A stretch of DNA of 28,754 bases from positions 1 to 28,754 of the forward strand of contig CAXKVV010001539.1 of assembly GCA_964058805.1 (NCBI GenBank). Reading direction: 5' to 3'. Below are positions 10,329-21,100 of the stretch, in pieces (position 1 is the first letter of the stretch; the number at the start of each line of letters is the position of its first letter). The notes below the pieces were generated by a model. The model saw nothing but the letters and a program-made list of their open reading frames with translations, was not told the origin of the DNA and searched no databases. The stretch comes from Schoenoplectus triqueter (Eukaryota; Streptophyta; Magnoliopsida; Poales; Cyperaceae). Position numbers and translations under genes: made by a program.

Positions 10329-10341
10329 GTGGTATCAGAGC
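10329..10341 (+). other. Copia primer-binding site (initiator tRNA-Met)
   Basis: TGGTATCAGAGC (10330-10341) follows the 5' LTR after a single base. It is complementary to the 3' end of plant initiator tRNA-Met, the usual primer for plant copia elements. Confidence 0.95.
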
Positions 10342-10986
10342 ATTTGGTCGTTGTATGTGATAAATCATGGCCAAAAGACTAATTGGCATGCGTTTGGTCG
10401 TTGTATGTAATTTATTCATAAGTTGTATATCTAGATAGTTATGCATGAGTTTTTCAGATTTTTACGAATTGGCATGCGTTCATGCGCATGGTATGTGTTA
10501 GATTTGTCAAGTTTGTAAAATTGTTGTAAAAACTGAAAGTTGGGGCTCAGTTTCAAGTCTATAAATGGGGTCTATTTCGGGTTAGGAATTGACCAAAGGG
10601 GCTGTGATTAATTGAGTCTTCGTTTTGGCCCAAATCGTTAAAGATTGTTCTTTGGAGAGCCAAAACTGAAAAACTGTAATTTCTGGACAGCATCTTAACC
10701 ATCATTAGATGATGCTTTTGAGTGGTTTCTAGATCATAATAAGAAGTGAAACTGAGCACAACCATGCATAATTGTTAGATTATGAATTATGAATAGTTTC
10801 AATCGGTTTGGTGCAAGTTATTGCGCTATTCTAACTTTGTTTTGCAGTAGTGGGTTTGTATAGCCATGTTCAATGCCTTGTGTGTTGTAATGATTGCATG
10901 TATGAATGTTTGTAAGCGGCCTAAGGTGCCCCATGATATTAATTATTTTGTTGCATGATTAATATTGTATTTATGGCCTGCGTGTC
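10342..10986 (+). other. Copia leader, upstream part
   Basis: This is untranslated leader between the primer-binding site and the nested insertion. A 50-bp spaced duplication of TTTGGTCGTTGTATGT starts at about 10343 and 10393. The last five bases, GTGTC, are the target duplication of the nested element. No coding signal was seen. Confidence 0.8.
10982..10986. repeat. Target-site duplication of the nested gypsy-like element, left (GTGTC)
   Basis: GTGTC precedes the TGTTTACCCC start of the giant LTR and recurs at 17369-17373 right after the terminal CACA. Confidence 0.9.
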
Positions 10987-11157
10987 TGTTTACCCCTGAA
11001 AGGTTGAAGGAAGAAATACAGGAGAAAAAGCCAAAATCAAACCCTAGGAGCTGAAATAATATAATCCCTATGCCATATGAAATGATGTCAATGCCAAGCT
11101 AGCATTTTGATGCAACTAGTCATGAGAAATTCCAAATGTGATTTTTGCTTTCAAGGC

Positions 11158-11362
11158 TGACCTGGTGCCAAAGCTGCGAGCAACCACCTAACCATGCTTT
11201 AATTTGTGTCAATTGCTGATAAGTAGTCAGCTCCATGACCAAATTACCCTCATGTTAAGGGATTGAAAGTCAATTTCACAAGACTGATCAGGTGCCAAAG
11301 CTGGGAGCAACCACCTGATCAAGTCTAGATTTGTATTAATTGCTGATAAGTAGTCAGCATTT
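11158..11362 (+). repeat. Diverged 127-bp tandem duplication in U3 of LTR copy 2
   Basis: GGTGCCAAAGCTG at 11164 recurs at 11291. Both are followed by GAGCAACCACCT and then by AATTGCTGATAAGTAGTCAG. Tandem U3 repeats in LTR elements can be promoter or enhancer units; here that is only a possibility. Confidence 0.8.
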
Positions 11363-12995
11363 GATCAAATCAAACCCTAATGAATATCAATATAAGTCTA
11401 ATTGGTATTTAGTTAGGGTGGTTTCTGCAAGGAGAAGTTATTTGGCAGAGACACTGAGCTACAACTGATAAATAGGGATTTTATAAGAATAAAACAGGGT
11501 TTATTGATCATGGAATTTTTAGCACAAAGCAGACAGGGGTAAAATGGGAAAATAAAAATACAGAGATGATTATCATGATTCTAGAGAATTTTGGTGAAAA
11601 TTTCATGATTTTTGGATGAAGGGATCTATTAAAATTAATTGGAGAAAGAAAATCAGATAAATCCAAGGGTCAGGATTTGATCAGGGAATTTAGGGGTGCA
11701 ATTTGAAGCGAAAAGTCCAGTTGGGTGCAATATGGGGATGACAAGCAGAAAGCTCTAATTAGAGCGCTGAAGAGAATTCAATTAAAAAAGAGGAAATACA
11801 GAGGTGAACCCAGCGCACCTTTGCTGTCTCTCATTAACCCTAACATGTGGGGTCGGTTTACGAGCACCAAGTCTATTCAAAATCCGGCTGCTCCCCATCT
11901 TGTATTCTCTCACTTACACCTGGGTCCCATCTGTCAGGAGCTTTCTCTCCCTCTCTTATTTCGGCCTACGAGCACCAGGTTTATTTAGATGAAGAGATGA
12001 ATTCAATCTCCCTCCCGATTTTTCCTTCCTCTTTCTCGATTTCTTTCTGACAGTTAGCACAGAAATGGCGATCAAGGGAATCTATTCAAAGAATCCCCTC
12101 ATTATATATCAATCAGAAGCTTGCAAGGAGGAGAACACGATGGGGTGATTATTTTGCCGAATGCTGCTCTATAGATCACTCGCATGAGAGGTGTATCCAG
12201 TTCGGCCAAAATCCAATTGAAGCTGTCTGAGGCTTAATTACCCTGCTTAATGATTCAAGGAGTACCTCTGGACCACCACGACGCTGCCTAAACCCTTAAA
12301 CTTGAGCTATAGCACCTCTAAGCTTGAGAACCACCAACTTGCCAATCGGCAATGGAGAGAAGTGTTTAAAATCAGTGCCAAGATGTGCAAGTGGCCAGAG
12401 AAGTGAATTGAACCCATTCCTAGGACCAGTATGATGTTAGTAGGGCCTTCAATTAGAAGGATTAGTCAGGAGACAAGTAGAATTAATTCAAGTGTTTAAA
12501 TCGGATTTAAAATGGAAAAATGGGTTTAGGATGCTTAATTAGGTCCTTCTATCAGCTAAACCCACTAAGGAGAATACTGAGGCAGTGTGGAAGTATCCAG
12601 AAGCTTCTAGAAGAGTCCAGAAGGAGGGAATTGCATGAATGGCAGTTGAATGGCAAAACTGTAAATTCAGTGAAAATGTAACTAACTGAAAACAGTTGCT
12701 GTTTTAATCTGTTGCGAGTTAATGGATTGTTTGAGAGTAGTTCAGTGCACCATAAGGTACATCCAGGAAGTGATCAAACTGAAGATTAGAGAACCAGGTG
12801 CAAGGAATGATAGGAGATCATCAGCTGCCATGTCATCAATCCAGATTTTAAACTGTTTCATTCAACAAGCACAATAGGGTCAATCTGCACCATCCAGAAT
12901 GTAGATCAAGGGTTGAGATGAAGCCATCTCAGCAATCCGTGGGAGAGAAGAAGCACAAGTTGTGTTGAAAGAAGCACAATCCAGCCAATTGATTC

Positions 12996-13003
12996 TATAT
13001 AAA
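12996..13003 (+). promoter_or_regulatory. Putative TATA box of giant LTR copy 2
   Basis: TATATAAA, in a position corresponding to 1065-1072 of copy 1, about 2.0 kb after the LTR start and 4.2 kb before its end. Confidence 0.5.
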
Positions 13004-13526
13004 CCCTAGTAGCTGTATTCAAGGGCAGAGGAGACAATTGAATATTTTCTTTTAGATCTAGCCATGCTTCTACATTCTCCTCTCTATTCTATTACCTTTC
13101 TAAACCCCAAACCAGTGAATTGAGCAGAATACCAGTAAATAGCAAGATGGAGTGCAACAGTCAAGATTTCCAGTGAAGATCCAAGAAAGCAGCCGATTTG
13201 ATCAGTTGATAGTAGATTATAATCTCTCAACTAGATCACATCTAGCTCACCTTTTACAAGAATATACCTCTGCCACCTATTTTGAGCTAAGTGATTCCAT
13301 TTTTTTCAAAGGGTTTAGCTTATCCTTTTTCTATTTTTCTGAGTAAAAGAATAAAGTCATTTCTTTTCTGCATTTTCTTGATGTTTTCAGCTCTTTTTCT
13401 TAAGTTCCTTTGAACAATTAGCTTCTTGATGCTCTCTTCAATTTCTTTATTAGTTTACTCAAGTGGAAAAGAGGAATAAAGAAAAGGTTAGTAGTAGAGC
13501 AAATACATTGCCTCCTAACCATCACC

Positions 13527-13551
13527 CACAGCTGGTCGAAGACTAGAGTCT
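13527..13551 (+). other. Stem-loop in LTR copy 2
   Basis: CTGG and CCAG enclose an inner AGACT/AGTCT pair with a two-base loop. It lies 5' of the GGTACC-rich stretch, like the triple-hairpin modules of copy 1, but is not alignable with them. Confidence 0.4.
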
Positions 13552-14279
13552 CCCAGTTCTAATTGGTATCTGATCCGATTACAATTGAAGTACAATTTGA
13601 AAATCAGCAAAGGTGATGGAAATATGCAATATCCGATACTGACAATTAGTGTAAATTGATGTTTGAGCTATGCAACATAGTAATTAGTACTAAGATCACA
13701 AGAATCAATCAAGAATTAATCCAATTGAGCATTCAAATCTAAAGAATCGGAGTCAGGAACTCCTCGGTACCGGATTGGTACCAGAGGGCAAAACGGTACT
13801 GGCTCCCTTGGTCAACGACCGTAGTGATCTTCGATCGGAGGGTATTACAGAGCTCAGTGAAGAGAGGCGATCATACTAGTATAGGATGATTGTCCACCGG
13901 AAACGGAGATCACCGGCGTAGCTTGTCGGAGGAAGCGGGAACGTAGGATGCGATAACACGACCCTTGGAGCAATCAACGCAAGTCTTGACACATTCGCAC
14001 GAATCTAAAGGGTATCGAGTGGTACCTGAAGAGAGGGGTTTAATGTGAACATCTCGGCCTTTCATCTTTATTGACGTCGATCTTAAAGCATATCTAACGG
14101 TTAGTCCATTTCAGAATAAGAGGCCCATTTGTAAATGAATTTGAACCTAAACCCAATAGTAAGGATAAATTAGGATCTGGGCCCAGTTCGCCAGAAAAGA
14201 AGAGAAAAGAAAATGGGCCCAACTATTAAAAAAAGAAAAGATAAAAATCCCGGCCCAATTAACTAAACCCAGTAATTAA

Positions 14280-15431
14280 ATAATAACAGAATAGTAATAA
14301 TATAGAGTAAATAAATGATTTGAAAATGCTCCTGAACTCCAAATTAACTCAAATTTGTTTCTAAAATTTTCTTATTTTTCATATTATTTTTCTATACAAT
14401 AATATTCCAGTTTTAAAAATATAATCATGATAAAACAATTTAAAAGCAAAATACATCACATATATTGATATGTTTGACCTAGCTTTGACTTGTCATTTTA
14501 AATACTATAAAAATTCCAAAAATACAAATAAAAATCATAAATAATAACTAGATATATTTTAGTAATTTTTCAAGTGATTTTTCATGAAATAATAATGATG
14601 ATAGTAATATGCCATAATAAATAATGAGATTAGCCATATTCTTTGATAAATAAATATAAAAAAAATAATAATAGATATTATATTGATATTTTTTTGTAAA
14701 AAGAATAATAAAAATGAATAGAATAAAATATACAAAAATATGTACTACCATGTTAATAATAGTAAAAATATATTTTCTTTTATAATAAAGAATGATAATA
14801 TAGTTTTATAATATGAATTGTATTTCTTTTGTTATTTCTATATAAATATACAAAAAAAATATATACTTTTGATGAATAAAATGTAATAAAAATAATAGTT
14901 GTAATAAAAACATAATGAATTTCATCTCTTATGACTATTTTCAACTAATAATAAAAATCTTATACTTTTCTATAGATAATAAATAGAAATAATAAAAATA
15001 GATATAATAAATAGTATAATAAATAGGATAGAATATTAGTAATGATTTCTTTTTAGCTATTATAGATATTAAAAATAAAAAAATAATAAAAATAATAATA
15101 GTAAAATAGTATAGCTAACCATCTTTTAATAATTCTTACATAATGAATAGTATTTCAATATAATAGAATATAATAATAAAATTCTATTACTTTGGCTATT
15201 ATAAACATTTTAAAAATACAAATAAAAATCATAGCCATTTTATTTTCTATTATTTTTGTAAGTAATTTTCTACAGAATAAATAGAGTTTAGAAATAATAA
15301 AAATAAAATTTTACTACTTTAGCTATTATAAAAATCCCAAAAATATAAATGAAACTCTAATTAATAGCTACCCCTTTTCCTATTATTTTTGTAAAGAAAT
15401 AAAAATAATAAAAATAATAATAGTAATAAGA

Positions 15432-15479
<48 letters not shown>

Positions 15480-15560
15480 GCATCTTCATAATAAAAAATA
15501 ATAATGGAAGATATTATATAATAGACTTTGTGCATTTTAGAAATGAATAAATATGCTCGC
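14280..15560. repeat. AT-rich expanded tract in LTR copy 2
   Basis: About 1.3 kb of very AT-rich, low-complexity sequence. The matching tract in copy 1 is only about 0.4 kb. A unit made of CTATTATAAA, then AAAAATACAAATAAAAATCA, then TATTATTTTTGTAAG-like sequence occurs in diverged form near 14505, 15196 and 15322, so the growth came at least partly from local duplication. No credible gene is present. Confidence 0.75.
15435..15473. repeat. TAA trinucleotide microsatellite, (TAA)13
   Basis: An uninterrupted TAA run inside the AT-rich tract of LTR copy 2. Confidence 0.95.
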
Positions 15561-15621
15561 ATAAGGAGTGTAGAGCCACATATGAATATTTGCACACATG
15601 ATATAACATTTAGAATGATTA

Positions 15622-15960
15622 GTTAAGACGAGAACACCTTGACGGAGGATAAATAAGGTTGCAATGACAACTCGAAAGATGCGTCGAGACAGGAACATCT
15701 TGACGTAGGATGATTAAGGCTTCTATAGCAATATGAAGAAGATACGTTGAGACAAGAACATCTTGACGTGAGAAGATTAAGGCTTTGATAGCAATACAAG
15801 AAGATATGTCGAGACAAGAACACCTTGACACTTGATGAAAAATAAGAAGATATGTCGAGACAAGAACATCTTGACGTGAGATGAATAAGGCTTTGATGGC
15901 AGCATGAAGAGATATGTCGAGACAGGAACATCTTGACGCATTGACGAAGAATAATCAGAG
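15622..15960 (+). repeat. Six ~62-bp tandem repeats, each with a short hairpin
   Basis: Units start at about 15622, 15683, 15746, 15808, 15854 and 15916 (spacing 61, 63, 62, 46 and 62). Each contains a hairpin with arms like GTCGAGA and TCTTGAC around an 8-nt loop CAAGAACA; the stem uses one G-T pair. A further copy of the hairpin is at 16144-16165. Copy 1 has a single version at 3421-3440 with different but complementary arms. A minus-strand ORF over this array is an artefact of repetition. Confidence 0.8.
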
Positions 15961-16006
15961 CTACGATACTAACATGGAGATATATGTCGACTCTGAAGAA
16001 GAAGAA

Positions 16007-16907
16007 CATTATGATGTCCTAGATAGGTGACATCTTAATGACTCGCTGCCATGAGCAAGTAACTCATGATTGAATACGCTCACACAAGGGGTGTAGGGCA
16101 ACATAGTAATTTTGCACAAGTAATGCAACACGTAGAATGATTAGTTGAGACAAGAACATCTCGACGCTCGCTGAAGAATGACCAAAGCTACGACATCAGC
16201 ATGGAGAGATATGTCGACTTTGAAGAAGAAGAACATTAAGATGTCCGAGCGAAGCGACATCTTAATGACTCGGTGTCATGAACAAGTAATTCATGACCAT
16301 TTGAGCTGGCAAGACTGAACTCATCCGTCGATGAGTTTGTCTCCTGGTTCATTTCCCGAGACTGTGAGATTGAATCGGTCTGTAGGTAGATTCATCCACA
16401 AAACAGTGAATGTGAACCGTTCTGTAGGTAGGTTCCTTCACTAACACATGCCTCAATGTTGAACTGGCCCAGCGCTTCAGGTTTGACATTGTGTGCAATT
16501 GTGTTTCCTAGGTTTATGAATCGGCTTAGTGCTTCGAATTCATGATCTAGAAGATCGGTGAGAAGAAACACGTGGGCCATATCCACCCTTCTCCTGATTC
16601 ACCAACCTCAAGATCAACCGGCTCAGCGCTTCGAGTTGTATTTTGTGTGATTGGTTGTTGACTAGTTAAGATTGAACCGATCTGTTTGTAGGTTTATCTT
16701 CTAGATCAACGGAGGTCGAGTCGATCTGTATGTAGACTCACCTCAAGCCCCCTATGAAGAGATTAACCTGGTCTGTTGGTAAGGTTACATCTCGAGGTGG
16801 CATGGACCGAACCGATCTGTTTGTAGGTTCGTCCTCCATAGGACAAAACCGATCTGTTTGTAGGTTTGTCTTCCATAGATTGAACCGATCTGTTTGTAGG
16901 TTCATCT
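16007..16907 (+). other. Hairpin train in R-U5 of LTR copy 2
   Basis: This is the counterpart of 3421-4744. The 12-bp stems are at 16007-16040 and 16234-16267, and CATGAG/CTCATG-type stems at 16050-16068 and 16275-16297. Hairpins with AGCGCT- or AGTGCT-type loops are at 16455-16490, 16508-16550 and 16610-16644. Nine GATCTGTTTGTA-type hairpins are at 16312-16342, 16363-16400, 16405-16442, 16668-16700, 16712-16744, 16759-16793, 16804-16834, 16841-16871 and 16877-16907. Compared with copy 1, several base pairs are exchanged on both arms. For example, AAGGT/ACCTT at 4265-4297 becomes GAGGT/ACCTC at 16712-16744. Confidence 0.75.
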
Positions 16908-17025
16908 TCCGTAGACCCCTTTTTATAAACCTAGACGACCACTTGACCATCTTTTAACTATACTATTTGCTTCTCTCTTTCAAAGATCCAGAGGTGCCTC
17001 GAGGTTCGTAGCCCAGGGTAATTAA

Positions 17026-17047
17026 CGGTGGGGGCTTGCGCCCACCG
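17026..17047 (+). other. Conserved U5 hairpin, LTR copy 2
   Basis: CGGTGGG and CCCACCG with the 8-nt loop GGCTTGCG, identical to 4870-4891 in copy 1 although neighbouring sequence has diverged. Confidence 0.7.
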
Positions 17048-17228
17048 GAATCTACAAGAACTCACAATCACTAAAAACCCCCTGAATGTGCATCCAAATA
17101 TCTCTAAACGGCAGAATCGGCCGACACCCAGCAGATGCACGCTCGGGAGGGATCTCCGTGTCCTTCTTCCGCAGAACCCATCGCCCGGCGGCGGTGCGGC
17201 GGCGCGCGAAAAAGGGTCGCACAGGATC

Positions 17229-17246
17229 TGGCACGCCCAGTGGGAC
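17229..17246 (+). other. Putative primer-binding site of the nested gypsy-like element
   Basis: TGGCACGCCCAGTGGGAC starts five bases after the LTR end, begins with the TGG expected for pairing with a tRNA CCA end, and resembles primer sites of some large plant gypsy elements. The matching tRNA was not identified. Confidence 0.65.
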
Positions 17247-17278
17247 TATCAAAATAAACTCAGGGAATATAAAATTTA

Positions 17279-17368
17279 GATGCATATCTAGGGGGGATCT
17301 CCGTGTCCTTCTTCCGCAGAACCCATCGCCCGGCGGCGGTGCGGCGGCGCGCGAAAAAGTGTCGCACA
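17279..17368 (+). mobile_element. Remnant (~90 bp) of the 3' LTR of the nested element
   Basis: GATCTCCGTGTCC through GTCGCACA repeats 17150-17223 almost exactly (one GGG-to-GTG change near the end). The first ~20 bases match less well, marking the deletion joint close to 17279. It is followed directly by the GTGTC duplication. Confidence 0.85.
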
Positions 17369-17373
17369 GTGTC
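17369..17373. repeat. Target-site duplication of the nested gypsy-like element, right (GTGTC)
   Basis: Perfect match to 10982-10986, directly after the terminal CA of the LTR remnant. Confidence 0.9.
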
Positions 17374-18115
17374 AAGTTAGGAATGGGGATTTCTAATGTA
17401 ATTTTCTGTTTCGATTTGAGAGTAGTCTTAAATAGGAAATGGGAAATTATGGGTACTTAGATCACTAGTTTGTTCATGGAGATGATCAAAGAGGCAGTGA
17501 TCGGAGGCCAAGGAAGCACAAGGGCTATACAAACTCACGATCATTTGTGTGGTTGTGCATGTTATTATTTATGATATTTTATGTGATTGAATTGCGAGTC
17601 GTAGGATAGGTATGGGTGTATGCTATCACGACCACCATTCAAAGAGTCATATAAAATAAAGTCCCTAAAAATTAAGTCGATCTCCCTTCCTCCTCTATCC
17701 ATGGAAACCTTGTATGGGGTGTTGGTGGGACCTACTCAGTAGGCACTGCATCCTATCCTTGGGGAAGTGGGGCACGTCGGACGTGTCGTCTCAAATAGAG
17801 AGGTTTTACTTAAGCGGGGTAACTCTGGGTTACATGCCGACGCTGGCCTAGTTTGTACCTCGGGGAGGAGTATTCGTCATGAGTACTGGGTACTCAAGAC
17901 GGAACCAAGAGTCACATACGATTGTGATTAGCAAGGAGTATGCTTACCTAAAATAGCTAAGTTCAAGTTTATGCTGACGCTGGTTTGAGCTTAGTAAAGA
18001 TAGGGATCTTGGACTCACTACAAATTTTGGGACTTAATAATTGTAGTGGGAGTTTTATATTTATATAAAACATTACAATGCATGAACTAAATTCAAACCT
18101 TTGAAATTGTAGAAC
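17374..18115 (+). other. Copia leader, downstream part
   Basis: The leader continues to the gag-pol start. It holds three compact perfect hairpins: CACGTC/GACGTG at 17773-17785, GTAAC/GTTAC at 17819-17833 and GAGTAC/GTACTC at 17881-17895. A repeated phrase, ATGCCGACGCTGG (about 17834) and ATGCTGACGCTGG (about 17971), is also present. In related elements packaging and dimerisation signals lie in this leader; the link here is inferred from position and structure. With the upstream part the leader would be about 1.4 kb without the insertion. Confidence 0.75.
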
Positions 18116-21100
18116 ATGGCAAAAGAACCCTCTTTCTCTCTTCGATCTCTCCTAGACAAAGAAAAACTTAAAAGTGATGGAATGAATTTCATGGATTGGC
18201 ATCGTAACCTCAGGATAGTCTTGAGGCATGAGAAAAAGGAACACATCTTAACTCAACCCGTTCCAAAGAAACCCCACGATAAAGCGTCTCAGGCTGACAA
18301 GGACAAGTACACCAAGTTCGTGGATGACGAACTTGATGTCTTATGCCTAATGGTGGCCACTATGAGTCCAGAGCTTCAAAAGAGGTTTGAAACTCGTGGT
18401 GCGTATGAGGTCATGGACACTCTCAAGAACATGTTTCAAGAGAAGGCCCAGACCGAGATGTACAATGTCACCAAGTCGCTAATGAGATGCACAATGCGCG
18501 AGAATGAATCCGTTAGCTCTCATATGCTCAAGATGACTAGTTATATTGAGCAGCTTGAGAAGCTAGGTTGCAAGTGGGACGAGCAACTCATGCGGAACAT
18601 TGTACTCGGCTCATTGTCATCACGTTTCTCTCAGTTCATTATGAACTACAACATGATGGGACTGAAGGGAGGCCTGGATGAGTTATTGGGACTTCTTAAG
18701 ACTGCCGAAGAGGACATGAACAAAATGTCTTGTAACGTCCTCGCGGTGAGTCAAAATGGGAAGAAGATTAAAAAGAGTTCCAAGCGCAAGAAGGGCAAGG
18801 GCAAAGGCAAGGCTCAAGTGGTGATCTCGAGCAAGTCCAAGTCCAAGGATGTTTCCGAGGCCGAGTGCTTTTATTGCAAAGGCATAGGGCATTGGAAACG
18901 TAGCTGCCCTAAATACCTGAAGGATAAGAAGAATGGGAATGTCCCTACTTCATCAGGTATACTTGTTATTGAAATTAACCTTGCTACTTCTATTTCTGAT
19001 TGGGTGTTGGACACTGGGTCATGTGCTCATATTTGTTCAAATGTGCAGGCACTAAAGAATAAGAGGTTGCTTGGCAAGGGTGAGATGCTGCTCCGAGTCG
19101 GCAATGGAGCGAGTGTTGCTGCTATTGCTGTAGGAGATTTAGATTTGCATTTATCCAGTGGACTTGTATTAGAACTTAGTAGTGTTTATTATGTTCCTTC
19201 TATTTCTAGAAATATTATCTCTGTCTCATGTATGGACAAGGATGGATTTGCTTTTTCTATTAAAGATCGTTGTTTGTCTTTTTATAGAGATGACTTATTC
19301 TATGGTCATTCCCAGATTGTGAATGACATATATGTTCTAGAAATGGATAATCAAGTCCTTAACATCAATAATAAGAGAATTAAGTCTTCTAATGAGGGTG
19401 AGACTCTCATATGGCATCATCGCCTAGGTCATATAAACGAGACGCGCATTAAGAAATTACAAGAGGTTAGACTTCTTGGTTGCTTTGACTTAGAGTCGTT
19501 AGCAACATGCGAGTCATGTTTATTAGGGAAAATGACTAAAGCACATTTTACCAAGCTAGGTGAGAGGGCAAATGACTTATTGGACCTAGTACATAGCGAT
19601 GTGTGCGGTCCTATGAGCATTGGTGCTAGAGATGGATCAAGATACTTTGTCACGTTTACTGATGATTTCAGTAGATATGGCTATGTCTATTTGATGAGAC
19701 ATAAGTCTGAATCCTTTGACAAGTTCAAGGAGTTCAAGGCTGAAGTTGAGAACCAACTCGGAAAGAAGATTAAAGTATTTAGAACAGATCGAGGTGGTGA
19801 ATACTTGAGCGGTGACTTTAGGGAGTACCTAAAGGAACATGGGATAGTCCCACAGCTCACTCCTCCCGGGACGCCGCAATGGAATGGTGTCTCTGAGAGG
19901 AGGAACAGAACCTTGTTGGACATGGTTCGTTCTATGATGAGCAAAGCTGAGTTACCACGCTTTTTTTGGGGATTTGCGCTTGAAACTGCTGCATTCACAT
20001 TGAATCGATTGCCATCAAAGTCCGTTGAAAAGACGCCATATCAGTTATGGTTTGGAAGAGTATCAAATGTGTCTTTTCTTAAGATTTGGGGTTGTGAGGC
20101 TTATGTCAAACGACTGATGTCTGACAAGCTTAGCCCTAGATCTGATAAGTGCTTGTTCGTGGGATACCCTAAGGAAACAAAAGAGTACTACTTTTACTTC
20201 AAGTCTGAAAATAAGATAATTGTTGCCAGACATGCAGTATTCTTGGAGAAGGAGTTTCTCGCAAGAGGAAGTAGTGGGAGTAGTGTGCAACTTGAAGAAA
20301 TTCAAGAAGCACATGAGAGTGTAGTCGGTGATGACTCCACAATCTCTCCTATGGATACTGAGCCTAGTGGGAGTGGGACTCCGGAATCGGGCTTAGAAAA
20401 TATGGCTCAAGAGGCATCTGAGCCACAAGTACTTCGAAGGTCGAGTAGATCAAGTCATCCTCCTGAAAGATGGTTGGGGCTTCATCAAGGATCAACAGTG
20501 GAGACCGAAGATCCCATGACCTATACGGAAGCGATGGCACGGCCCGACTCCGCTGAATGGCTTGGAGCCATGCAATTTGAAATACAGTCTATGTACGACA
20601 ACCAAGTTTGGAATTTGGTTGACCTCCCTGAGGAAGTGCGTCCTATTGAAAACAAGTGGGTTTTCAAAAGAAAGTCGGACATGGATGGTAACTTGACTAC
20701 TTATAAAGCACGACTAGTTGCGAAAGGTTACAAACAAATTCAAGGAATTGATTTTGATGAGACCTTCTCGCCCGTAGCCATGTTTAAGTCAATTCGGATA
20801 TTGTTAGCCATTGCCGCATTTCATGATTATGAGATTTGGCAAATGGATGTCAAAACCGCCTTTCTAAATGGAGATTTAGAAGAGGATGTGTATATGACAC
20901 AACCAATGGGTTTTGAGGATCCAAGGAATGCTAACAAGGTATGTAAGCTTCGAAGAGCCATTTATGGTTTGAAGCAAGCATCAAGAAGTTGGTACAAACG
21001 CTTTGATAGTGAAATCAAAGCGCTTGGCTTTATCAAGTGTGATGAAGAGCCATGTGTGTACAAACGATTCAGTAGGAGTAATATTGTGTTTCTCATATTA

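Larger units (their letters stand above)
10987..17223 (+). mobile_element. Giant LTR copy 2 (6237 bp), 5' LTR of the nested element
   Basis: Starts TGTTTACC and ends GTCGCACA. In order it holds a ~2-kb U3 with a 127-bp duplication, a TATA box (12996), a GGTACC-containing stretch (about 13760), an AT-rich tract (14280-15560), ~62-bp repeats (15622-15960), a hairpin train (16007-16907) and the conserved U5 end. It is homologous to copy 1 but clearly diverged, so the two belong to different subfamilies or old lineages. The length is far above common plant LTRs and suggests Tat/Ogre-like elements. Short ORFs such as 11725-11988 and 13152-13346 have no recognisable product. Confidence 0.85.
10987..17368 (+). 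mobile_element. Nested gypsy-like LTR element, internally deleted
   Basis: A 6382-bp insertion lies in the copia leader with perfect GTGTC duplications. It consists of a full 6237-bp 5' LTR (10987-17223), a primer-binding site and about 55 bp of internal sequence, then about 90 bp of the 3' end of a second LTR (17279-17368). Everything between, including any gag-pol and most of the 3' LTR, is missing. Because both target duplications are intact, the loss was internal: either a deletion after insertion, or arrival as a deletion derivative. Its intactness relative to the young host copia means it is younger still. The Tat-type gypsy lineage is an inference. Confidence 0.85.

Noticed and set aside
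15623..16009. 128-codon minus-strand ORF
   Set aside because: It covers the 62-bp tandem repeats and hairpins of the giant LTR. The repeated peptide follows from the DNA repeat.
17028..17460. Overlapping ORFs at the LTR junction (83, 107 and 124 codons)
   Set aside because: They run across the LTR end, primer site and LTR remnant, so they cannot be genuine genes.
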